Below, piece by piece: positions 7,782 to 15,859 of a DNA stretch of 64,000 nt. A program made the translations under genes and the position numbers. The notes under the pieces were generated by a model. That model did no database searches and had not been told where the DNA came from. It saw only the letters and a list, made by a program, of their open reading frames with translations. Position 1 is the first letter of the stretch. Each line of letters opens with the position of its first letter. Origin of the DNA: G963663615 sp963663615 (GTDB taxonomy: Bacteria; Bacteroidota; Ignavibacteria; Ignavibacteriales; Melioribacteraceae); assembly GCA_963663615.1 (NCBI GenBank), contig OY760517.1, forward strand, positions 3,348,001-3,412,000. The letters run 5' to 3'.

Positions 7782-10199
7782 TTAACTATTAAACAGGAGA
7801 GATATTTCGGTTCCTTTACCCTTCTCTGATTTAACTTGAATATCAATTTTATTGAGGTCGCAGTAATTTTTAACAATAGCCATACCCAAACCGTTGCCCT
7901 CAAATTTTCTGGTGTAACCCTGATCTTCCTGTGAAAATGGAGTAAACAGCATTGGTATATATTCTTCGGAAATGCCAATACCAGTATCCTTAACTGTTAT
8001 AATAAGCTTACCTTCGCCACTTCGGTCAATGTATGTAACTACCTCACCTTCATCAGTAAACTTAACTGCATTATCAATTATATTGAGTATAACTTTGTTA
8101 ATTGTGTATTTATCGCCTGTAATTGTATGGTTTTCAGTATTATTATAAAATCTAAAACTAACATTTTTTGCCGCCGATCTGGATTTGTACTCGAACAATA
8201 TACCAGCCAAAATATCTTCAAATATATTAAGATTGGTAGAATAAAAATCTAGTGTTCCGGTTTTGATTTGCGACATTTCCAGCAACATATCAATCGTACG
8301 GATAAGTCTTTTACTTGAACGACTTATAATTTCAAACGACTCTCCAAGGTCTTCACTTCTTTTCATTTTATAACTTTCTTCCAGTAACCCTGTAAAAGAA
8401 AGTATGGAGTTTAGTGGAGTACGTATTTCGTGCGACATCTGTGCAAGGAATTCCGACTTCAGGTTATCTACCTTTTCGGCAGTTTCTTTTGCAAGTATTA
8501 ACTCCTGCTGAGTTTTTTTCATACCGGTTATATCTCGCAAAATTCCCTGGTAACCACGCTGGTTAACTTTTGTTGTCATAATAAATACTTGCGACAGCAG
8601 ACAATCGCTCGTGCTGCCATCTTTCTTCCTAACAACCACTTCTCCGTTAAGTACTGCCGGGTTTTCATTTATATAGTCTGCAAAATCACCCGACTTGTTA
8701 TCAAGCAAATCTTTAAGATTCATTTTGTACAATTCGTATCTGCTATACCCAAATAGCGAGCATGTTGCCTGATTAACATCCTTTATTTTACCCGATGTAT
8801 CAGCAAAATAAATTGCATCGAGGGATTTTTCAAAAAGCATTCTGAATTTACGTTCATTTTCGGCAAGTGCCTGTTCACGTTTGTGTTTGGTTGTAATATC
8901 GTGCATAACAAACACATAATAAAAATCATTACTCACACTTTTTTCCAGCAAGGTTATGGAAATATTTAGCAAATAATGTTCAGCTTTTAAATTGTATGCA
9001 CTAAAAACATAATTCGATTTTTCTGCAATAAGCTTGGCAAACAATCCGGACAGGTTCTCTTTTGTTAACACTTGTCCCTTATCATCAAAAAAAGTTAATA
9101 TTTCATCAACTCTTTTTTCCTGATTACAACTCGATATATTAAAAATCCGTTTGGTAGCCGGATTGCAATCGGTTACAACAAAGTTACTATCGGTAGTAAA
9201 AAGAGGCTCATCGAGGGAATCGAAAATAGTACGCAAGTTATTTTGAGTTATTTGCAAATTCTGATTGGAGCTATATAGTTCTTTAGTTTTTTTACTTACC
9301 TGAATATTAAGTGCAATTACAAACAGCAAGCCAATTAAAATAACCAAAATACTTAACCGTAAAGCCCACATTGCCCACTGTGGCAATTTACCACCGTTTT
9401 CAATACCTGTTAGGTAGCTATCGATTATTGACTTATACTTCGATTTACTATCCAGTTTTATTTGCTGTAAATGTTTGTCAATTACAGGAATAATATCAGC
9501 GGAGGTTTTTGCGGCTGCAATTTTAATTTGGGTTGGTGCAAATACAATATTGGTATTTACAAGATTATAAGTTCTGTAATTCATGATACCATATAGTCGG
9601 TTTACCAAACCAGCATCAGCAACATTATCCTTAACACTTTCAAAAACTTCCGAGTAACTTGAACAAGGTAAAAACTCAACATCCAGATTAAACTGTTTGG
9701 TAATCGTAATAAATCGCTCGGCATAAAAATCATCAGTTAGTATTGAAACCGTTTTGCCCTTTAATTCAAAAATACTTCGATAATACTCATCAACACCTGA
9801 ATATATTTCACCCCAGTTGTTCAGAACAAAATTTTCTGAAAAAGTTGCAAATATTTTTCTTTCTTCATTCTCGACAACACAGGGGAGTAAATCTATTTTT
9901 GAATTTTTTAGTAATTCAATACATTCGGAAAAGCTATAACGCTCTACTTCTATTATCCAGTTTTCTTTCTCGGCAATATCCTTTAGTATATCACCAAAAA
10001 TTCCTGAAACACTTACTGAGGAGTCAAAATATATTAAGGGCGGATTATCGTACACACCAATGCGAACAACCCTGCCGGATTTTGCAAGAGGTAACTCAAC
10101 AGCACCGGATATGCTTACAAAAAAGAGTAAGCAAAGTAATGCGGTTATAACCTTCCATTGTTTAACCGTATCTAAAATAAAAGTTTTCTTAAAATCCAT
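7782..10199 (-). CDS. Sensor histidine kinase with periplasmic solute-binding domain and two PAS domains
   Basis: An 805-residue membrane kinase. After a signal/anchor helix (about 15-35) comes a periplasmic solute-binding-protein-like domain (about 40-265, opening with VVRIGVYDNPPLIYFD), as in EvgS/BvgS-type sensors. A transmembrane helix follows near 277-300, then PAS domains near 320-430 and 445-560. The dimerisation domain has the phospho-accepting histidine near residue 587 in MSHEIRTPLNS. The ATPase domain shows the N box IIDNAVKF, DTGIGI and GNGLGMAIV. There is no receiver domain, so a separate response regulator is needed and none is adjacent. The likely role is to sense a small solute such as an amino acid; the ligand cannot be told from sequence. 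Confidence 0.9.
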   Translation of the reverse strand: MDFKKTFILDTVKQWKVITALLCLLFFVSISGAVELPLAKSGRVVRIGVYDNPPLIYFDSSVSVSGIFGDILKDIAEKENWIIEVERYSFSECIELLKNSKIDLLPCVVENEERKIFATFSENFVLNNWGEIYSGVDEYYRSIFELKGKTVSILTDDFYAERFITITKQFNLDVEFLPCSSYSEVFESVKDNVADAGLVNRLYGIMNYRTYNLVNTNIVFAPTQIKIAAAKTSADIIPVIDKHLQQIKLDSKSKYKSIIDSYLTGIENGGKLPQWAMWALRLSILVILIGLLFVIALNIQVSKKTKELYSSNQNLQITQNNLRTIFDSLDEPLFTTDSNFVVTDCNPATKRIFNISSCNQEKRVDEILTFFDDKGQVLTKENLSGLFAKLIAEKSNYVFSAYNLKAEHYLLNISITLLEKSVSNDFYYVFVMHDITTKHKREQALAENERKFRMLFEKSLDAIYFADTSGKIKDVNQATCSLFGYSRYELYKMNLKDLLDNKSGDFADYINENPAVLNGEVVVRKKDGSTSDCLLSQVFIMTTKVNQRGYQGILRDITGMKKTQQELILAKETAEKVDNLKSEFLAQMSHEIRTPLNSILSFTGLLEESYKMKRSEDLGESFEIISRSSKRLIRTIDMLLEMSQIKTGTLDFYSTNLNIFEDILAGILFEYKSRSAAKNVSFRFYNNTENHTITGDKYTINKVILNIIDNAVKFTDEGEVVTYIDRSGEGKLIITVKDTGIGISEEYIPMLFTPFSQEDQGYTRKFEGNGLGMAIVKNYCDLNKIDIQVKSEKGKGTEISLLFNS

Positions 10200-10632
10200 T
10201 TTCAGTATCTTAGGTGATTAACCCGCTTAATAAATGTTAATGAACCCCGTAAATATTCAATCTTAAAATCAAGTTATCCCTTACAACACTTATCTGGTAT
10301 TTCGTTATCCTATTAGCCTTAATCCTATTGTTATACGAACACCTTATCACTCCCGGAAATAATATAATTTAAAAAAACAATAAAAGTCTATTAAGTTTTA
10401 TCAATTGTCATTCATATTACTATTATTTAGTTAGAATATTTTAAAATACATAATTTTAATCCATTACAATCCGCAATTAAACAAATGAGAGATTATCATA
10501 TCGCCGAGTACTCATTATCAGTTTGATAACATTTTTGACTTAAAACACCATTGCATATAGGTATTATCAGGCTTACAATATTAGCATAGTTTTTGTTTAT
10601 ATCTAAAAATCTTTAATCATATTGGAGGTATA
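10200..10632. other. Divergent AT-rich intergenic region
   Basis: This 433-base stretch separates the divergently transcribed sensor kinase and beta-glucosidase genes, so it must hold both promoters. It is strongly AT-rich. A TTGACT near 10533 followed about 17 bases later by TATAGG is a possible sigma-70-like promoter toward the beta-glucosidase gene, but I would not rely on it. No open frame, hairpin or repeat stood out. Confidence 0.5.
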
Positions 10633-12906
10633 GTGCCAAACTTTACTTTTCTTAAACTTACAAAGCCTGGTATTATATTATTACTGGTTTTTATTGTTAC
10701 CGGAATTGTATTTTCTCAAAATAACCCCGCAGCGGAGATGGAAAAAAAGATTGATAATTTATTAGCAAAAATGACCCTCGAAGAAAAAATTGGTCAGATG
10801 CAGCAAATGTGGCCATATAGCCGAGGCTCAAGAGAAGAGCTTAAGGCTGCTGTGAAAAAGGGATTGGCTGGTTCTTTCCTTAACGCTGGTGATATTGAGA
10901 GCAAAAACGAATTACAAAAAGTTGCTGTTGAAGAATCTCGTCTTGGTATTCCGCTTATTTTTGGTCGTGATGTAATTCATGGTTACAAAACGGTGTTCCC
11001 TATCCCACTGGGACAAGCTGCTTCATGGAACCCTGAGATTGCTCGCAAGGGTGCAGAGGTTGCTGCCAGAGAAGCTGCGTCAATGGGTATTCACTGGACT
11101 TTTGCTCCTATGATGGATATTGCACGCGATCCGCGTTGGGGTCGTATTGCCGAATCCCTCGGTGAGGATCCAAAACTTGCCAGTGATTTTGCCGTTGCTA
11201 TGGTTAAAGGTTTCCAGGGTAAGGATATGAAGGATAAATATTCGATTGCTGCCTGTGCAAAACATTTTGTTGGTTATGGTGCTGCCGAATCAGGTAAAGA
11301 TTATAACACTACTCTTATCCCCGAAAATGAACTCCGCAACATTTACCTTAAACCTTTCCACGCTTCAGCCAATGCCGGCGTAGCTACTATGATGAGTGCC
11401 TTTAATGACCTGAATGGTGTGCCTGCTACCGGTAATAAATTTACCCTCCGCGATATTTTGCGTGACGAATGGAAATGGGACGGTTTTGTGATAAGCGACT
11501 GGGGATCAATGGTTGAGATGAAAAATCATGGTTTCTGTGAAGATGATATAGATGTTGCTTACAAATCAGCCCATGCTGGTATTGATATGGAAATGGTTTC
11601 GGAAGCTTACCAACATAACCTTAAACAGGTTGTTGAAAGTGGCAAAATTCCGATGGAGTATATTGACGAGTTTGTTAAAAATATACTTCGCATAAAATTC
11701 AGACTCGGATTGTTCGAAAATCCGTACTGCACCTTCGATCCGGATAAAGAAATATTAACCGATGAAAATCTTGCAGCAGCTAAAATGGCTGCTGTTGAAT
11801 CTGTTGTTATGCTACAAAATAATGATAACCTGCTTCCATTAAACAAATCAGTAAAAAGCATTGCTGTTATTGGTCCACTTGCAGATGCGGCTAAAGACCA
11901 AATTGGTTGCTGGGCTCCCGATGGCAATCCGGAAAATAGCATTACACCGTTTACCTCACTAAAACAAATGCTTAAAGGTAAAACAGAAGTTAACTATGCC
12001 AAAGGTGTTGAAAGTGCTCGTAGTACAGATAAAAGTTTGTTTGGGGATGCTGTGGATGCAGCTAATAGCTCCGATGTAGTAGTTATGTTTATGGGTGAAG
12101 ACGAGCAGCTTTCAGGCGAATCCCACTCGCGTGCATTTATTGGGTTACCTGGTGTACAATCCGAACTGATTGAAAAAGTTTCGGCTACCGGTAAACCTGT
12201 TGTGCTGGTTATTATGGCAGGCAGACCTTTAACTTTTGGCGAAGTTACCAGTAAGGTAAAATCTATTTTATACGCTTGGCACCCTGGTACAATGGGTGGT
12301 CCGGCAATTGCCGAACTACTTCTTGGTAAAGAAGCTCCTTCTGCAAAATTACCGGTTTCATTCCCTCGTACAGTTGGACAGGTTCCTGTTTATTATAATC
12401 ACAAAAACAGTGGCAGACCTGCTTCTCCTGAAATTTTGGGTAAAGAAATGGGTACTCCTGAAAATCCGGTTGGTTTCGCTGCTTACTATCTTGATGTTGA
12501 TTACACCCCTGCTTACGATTTTGGGTACGGACTTACTTACACAACATTCAAATTTAGCGATCTCAAATTAAGTAGTAACACTTTGGCAACAGGTGGTTCC
12601 CTTGAAGTATCGGTAAATCTGGAAAACACCGGAAGCAGCAAAGGTACTGAAGTTGTACAGCTTTACATACGCGATCTTGTAGGTAACGTTACACGTCCGG
12701 TTAAAGAGCTTAAGGCATACAAAAAAGTAACTCTTGATGCTGGCAATAACACCACCGTTAAATTTACACTTACCGAAGAAGACCTCAAGTTTTATAATAT
12801 CGAAAACAAGTTTGTTAGCGAACCTGGAAAATTCCACTTGTTCGTTGGTAACTCCTCAAATGATAAAAGCTTACTAAAAACAGAATTTGTATTGACTGGT
12901 AAGTAG
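10633..12906 (+). CDS. bglX: Periplasmic beta-glucosidase, glycoside hydrolase family 3
   Basis: Hydrolyses terminal beta-glucosidic bonds of oligosaccharides outside the inner membrane. The 757-residue protein starts at GTG (10633), six bases after a strong GGAGG; its first 29 residues are a signal peptide. The GH3 N-terminal barrel contains GRDVIHGYKTVFPIPLGQAA and the nucleophile D289 in GFVISDWGS. The C-terminal GH3 domain has GEDEQLSGESHSRA, where the glutamate before SHSR (about 495) is the usual acid/base residue. A fibronectin-type III-like domain (about 660-750) ends the protein. Length and order match BglX. It is a single-gene unit, closed by a hairpin terminator. Confidence 0.93.
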   Translation: MPNFTFLKLTKPGIILLLVFIVTGIVFSQNNPAAEMEKKIDNLLAKMTLEEKIGQMQQMWPYSRGSREELKAAVKKGLAGSFLNAGDIESKNELQKVAVEESRLGIPLIFGRDVIHGYKTVFPIPLGQAASWNPEIARKGAEVAAREAASMGIHWTFAPMMDIARDPRWGRIAESLGEDPKLASDFAVAMVKGFQGKDMKDKYSIAACAKHFVGYGAAESGKDYNTTLIPENELRNIYLKPFHASANAGVATMMSAFNDLNGVPATGNKFTLRDILRDEWKWDGFVISDWGSMVEMKNHGFCEDDIDVAYKSAHAGIDMEMVSEAYQHNLKQVVESGKIPMEYIDEFVKNILRIKFRLGLFENPYCTFDPDKEILTDENLAAAKMAAVESVVMLQNNDNLLPLNKSVKSIAVIGPLADAAKDQIGCWAPDGNPENSITPFTSLKQMLKGKTEVNYAKGVESARSTDKSLFGDAVDAANSSDVVVMFMGEDEQLSGESHSRAFIGLPGVQSELIEKVSATGKPVVLVIMAGRPLTFGEVTSKVKSILYAWHPGTMGGPAIAELLLGKEAPSAKLPVSFPRTVGQVPVYYNHKNSGRPASPEILGKEMGTPENPVGFAAYYLDVDYTPAYDFGYGLTYTTFKFSDLKLSSNTLATGGSLEVSVNLENTGSSKGTEVVQLYIRDLVGNVTRPVKELKAYKKVTLDAGNNTTVKFTLTEEDLKFYNIENKFVSEPGKFHLFVGNSSNDKSLLKTEFVLTGK

Positions 12907-12920
12907 TGCGTTAGGTTATG

Positions 12921-12949
12921 GCGGGAGCACCCCTCCCGCTTATTTTTAA
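12921..12949 (+). terminator. Rho-independent terminator after the beta-glucosidase gene
   Basis: A 7-bp stem GCGGGAG / CTCCCGC with a 5-base loop is followed by TTATTTTTAA. It lies 15 bases after the bglX stop and insulates the CRISPR array downstream from bglX transcription. Confidence 0.85.
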
Positions 12950-12988
12950 TATTTTGGTACCGTTTACCGTAATTTATTTGAGTGCGGA

Positions 12989-14535
12989 CAAAATAACTGC
13001 TTTCAAATGTTTATATGAATTGGTAAATTCAAGAAAAAATACAACCCATTCAAGAAAAGATTTGTTGTAATAGGCTTTCAAATGTTTATATGAATTGGTA
13101 AATTCAAGTGTTTCTGTTGATAAAGTTGGTGCAAAAATGTTGTAATAGGCTTTCAAATGTTTATATGAATTGGTAAATTCAAGCTGCGAATAAGCCTTGC
13201 CCAAACCGCTATTGTTGTAATAGGCTTTCAAATGTTTATATGAATTGGTAAATTCAAGATAAATTTAGATGATATGGCAACATTAAATGTTGTAATAGGC
13301 TTTCAAATGTTTATATGAATTGGTAAATTCAAGATTGTGGTTTATTATATGAATTTTCTGGTGGTTGTAATAGGCTTTCAAATGTTTATATGAATTGGTA
13401 AATTCAAGTAGTCGAATCGTAATACCGAAGCCAGTAATAGTTGTAATAGGCTTTCAAATGTTTATATGAATTGGTAAATTCAAGTTTGCAGATTCGTACT
13501 CATTAAAAAGAATTGTTGTAATAGGCTTTCAAATGTTTATATGAATTGGTAAATTCAAGGATTGTGCATTAGATACTGTGGATGCAATAGTTGTAATAGG
13601 CTTTCAAATGTTTATATGAATTGGTAAATTCAAGTAAATAATTTTGCTGATTTGCTACTCAAAAGTTGTAATAGGCTTTCAAATGTTTATATGAATTGGT
13701 AAATTCAAGTTCTAAGCACAGAAAACAACTTACAGGGCAGTTGTAATAGGCTTTCAAATGTTTATATGAATTGGTAAATTCAAGCCGGCATAGGTGGATT
13801 ATTTTTTATACCATAGTTGTAATAGGCTTTCAAATGTTTATATGAATTGGTAAATTCAAGGAAATGCTCCAGAGTTACCTGAAAGAACAGGTTGTAATAG
13901 GCTTTCAAATGTTTATATGAATTGGTAAATTCAAGTTATATAACGCATTGCCGGTAACTCTAAACGTTGTAATAGGCTTTCAAATGTTTATATGAATTGG
14001 TAAATTCAAGACGCTCAAGCTGCAATTGTTCAAATTGCTAGTTGTAATAGGCTTTCAAATGTTTATATGAATTGGTAAATTCAAGTCAGAATTATTGTCA
14101 GAATTATGGTTGTCAGTTGTAATAGGCTTTCAAATGTTTATATGAATTGGTAAATTCAAGTTATATTATGGTTGTTGTTGTCAGAATTGTGTTGTAATAG
14201 GCTTTCAAATGTTTATATGAATTGGTAAATTCAAGACAATTCTGACAACAATAACCATAATAATTGTTGTAATAGGCTTTCAAATGTTTATATGAATTGG
14301 TAAATTCAAGACAATTCTGACAACAATAACCATAATAATTGTTGTAATAGGCTTTCAAATGTTTATATGAATTGGTAAATTCAAGAATTAACTAAAAGCA
14401 AATACTAAAAATAAGGTTGTAATAGGCTTTCAAATGTTTATATGAATTGGTAAATTCAAGGCTCCAAAAAATGTATTTCATATAGATTTAGTTGTAATAG
14501 GCTTTCAAATGTTTATATGAATTGGTAAATTCAAG
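12989..14535 (+). CRISPR. Type II-C CRISPR array: 20 full repeats, 1 degenerate repeat, 20 spacers
   Basis: Direct repeats of 45 bp begin GTTGTAATAGGCTTTC and end GGTAAATTCAAG. Full copies start at 13064, 13139, 13214, 13289, 13364, 13440, 13515, 13590, 13665, 13740, 13816, 13891, 13966, 14041, 14116, 14191, 14266, 14341, 14416 and 14491. The copy at 12989-13033 keeps only positions 11-45. Spacers are 30 bases, except two of 31 (13409-13439, 13785-13815). The repeat start GTTGTA matches known II-C repeats and pairs with the tracrRNA at 19082, so crRNAs read along the + strand, toward the cas genes. Spacers 17 and 18 (14236, 14311) are identical, and spacer 16 (14161) is close to their reverse complement. 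Full repeats appear invariant, which fits an active or recently active array. Confidence 0.98.
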
Positions 14536-14606
14536 AGAAACCACCATAATTCATTTTATTACAACAACTTACAGCATTTTTACGATGCACGAATTTGCAG
14601 AAATTT

Positions 14607-14635
14607 AAATGCCGCATTTGCGGCATTTATTTTAG
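14607..14635. terminator. Hairpin between array and cas2, probably bidirectional
   Basis: A perfect 9-bp inverted repeat, AAATGCCGC / GCGGCATTT around ATTT, lies between the last repeat and the cas2 stop. On the + strand it is followed by ATTTTA and would end array transcription; on the - strand the AT-rich flank is weaker but could end the cas operon. It separates two convergent units. Confidence 0.7.
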
Positions 14636-14964
14636 AACAGGAATTCCATTTGAGGTGGCTCCTTGAAATCCGTTACTTTACTTTTACCTTCAAATATTTC
14701 CATCATTTCGAATTGTTTGTCAGTAATTGAAAGGATTCCAACTTTTCCACGTGAGGGGAGTGCATTTTTGATCCGGTTTACATGAACTTTCATATTTTCC
14801 CGACTGGAACAATGACGAAGGTAAATTGAAAACTGAAACATTGAAAAACCATCCTTCATCAATATTTTCCGAAAATTAACGTATGCTTTTTTCTCTTTTT
14901 TCGAATCTGTTGGCAGATCGAAAAACACCATAACCCACATGTTACGATACTTGTTGAACCACAT
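14632..14964 (-). CDS. cas2: CRISPR-associated endonuclease Cas2 (type II-C)
   Basis: Partner of Cas1 in spacer integration; Cas2 dimers form the centre of the integration complex. I use the start at MWFNKYRNMWVMVFFDLP, giving 110 residues and overlapping the cas1 end by 23 bases; the frame is open to 14985, and a later ATG at 14940 is also possible because no start has a clear ribosome site. VMVFFDLPTDSKKEKK carries the conserved aspartate of the ferredoxin-like fold, and FSMFQFSIYLRHCSSRENM is typical of II-C Cas2. It is the last gene of cas9-cas1-cas2. The array ends about 100 bases beyond it. Confidence 0.93.
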   Translation of the reverse strand: MWFNKYRNMWVMVFFDLPTDSKKEKKAYVNFRKILMKDGFSMFQFSIYLRHCSSRENMKVHVNRIKNALPSRGKVGILSITDKQFEMMEIFEGKSKVTDFKEPPQMEFLF

Positions 14965-15859
14965 ATTCAAACTCGGGATATACAATTTTTTTTAATTCGC
15001 CCGAATAAATTTTAGCGATTGAAGAAGTAGTTTCCTGTACTGCATTCATAAGCGGTCTCCTCTTTTTGTTAATTGTAATAACAACCGAAGAAATTCCGAT
15101 AAGTTGTTTTTTAATTGATTTGTTCAGTTCGTAAAAATCTTCACCGTTTTTTATAATCTGGTAAACAACATTATCCACAAACGGACGGTATGGCTCCATT
15201 ACATCATCTGCCAGGGCAAATGCATTATAACGGTTCTGGTGGTGTATGCCAAGCGTGGGAAGCAAACCTGAAATAACAAGTGCCCTTGATACAACGCTCC
15301 TTAAAATTGCGTACCCATAGTTTAGTAGCTGATTGGGAGCATCTCCATCATACTCCCTTTTAAATTCAAAAAATGCCGAGAACAATTTTTTCCAGTAGTA
15401 CCTTGCTGCCCTTGCTTCAAGATTTTCAGGATCACCGGATTTAACTTTTCTTGCCAGTTCATTAAGCTTTTGTGATTTTTCCGCAATTGATTTAAGATGC
15501 AATGCCTGATTTTTAATTTTGGCATACATGGTTTGTTTCCACAAATTGTTTTTAAGGGCATCCGAAACCTTGATTTGTTTTGCAAATCTCTCATTTTGTA
15601 TTACGTTACCATCTAACGGAAGAAACAACCCTGAAGGCATATGCCTTTTATCGCATACAATAACTGAAGTCCGGTTTTCCAGTAAATTATTAAGTACCGG
15701 CTGGGTAAGTACAACAGCCGGTGTATCCAGTATAACTGTGCCAAGATCTTCAACAGACCACGAATGTTCCTTTTCTTCCTCTTTAACATTATATTTTAGC
15801 TGTTCATCTTTTATTTTTAACGAACCACCACTTGCAATATATACTGTTCTTTTTATCAT
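14942..15859 (-). CDS. cas1: CRISPR-associated integrase Cas1 (type II)
   Basis: Integrase that inserts new spacers into the array. The 305-residue length is normal for type II Cas1. The metal-binding residues are present: E148 in ENLEARAARYYW, H206/H207 in LGIHHQNRYNAFALADD, and D218/D219. The N-terminal beta-sandwich domain contains DLGTVILDTPAVVLTQP. The ATG is preceded by GAGGAGG and overlaps the cas9 stop by 4 bases, so translation is probably coupled. There is no csn2 or cas4 nearby, which with the small Cas9 places the system in subtype II-C. All catalytic positions are intact, so spacer acquisition should be possible. Confidence 0.96.
   Translation of the reverse strand: MIKRTVYIASGGSLKIKDEQLKYNVKEEEKEHSWSVEDLGTVILDTPAVVLTQPVLNNLLENRTSVIVCDKRHMPSGLFLPLDGNVIQNERFAKQIKVSDALKNNLWKQTMYAKIKNQALHLKSIAEKSQKLNELARKVKSGDPENLEARAARYYWKKLFSAFFEFKREYDGDAPNQLLNYGYAILRSVVSRALVISGLLPTLGIHHQNRYNAFALADDVMEPYRPFVDNVVYQIIKNGEDFYELNKSIKKQLIGISSVVITINKKRRPLMNAVQETTSSIAKIYSGELKKIVYPEFEYVVQQVS

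Noticed and set aside
10480..10600. Regulatory RNA in the gap before bglX
   Set aside because: The gap is AT-rich without stable hairpins or a terminator.
12974..13231. Open frame on the - strand across the first CRISPR repeats
   Set aside because: Its product repeats the translated CRISPR repeat (LEFTNSYKHLKAYYN), so it is an artefact of the array.
14161..14358. Open frame on the - strand across later CRISPR repeats
   Set aside because: Again translated repeats and duplicated spacers. The spacer part is informative about the target, but it is not a gene.
12989..14535. Array transcribed on the - strand as an extension of the cas operon
   Set aside because: The tracrRNA pairs with the repeat only in + orientation, and a hairpin separates cas2 from the array.
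14536..14606. Reverse-oriented partial repeat (ATTACAAC) in the array flank as a second anti-repeat
   Set aside because: Only eight bases match, too few for a tracrRNA, and the true anti-repeat with 16 pairs is at 19082.
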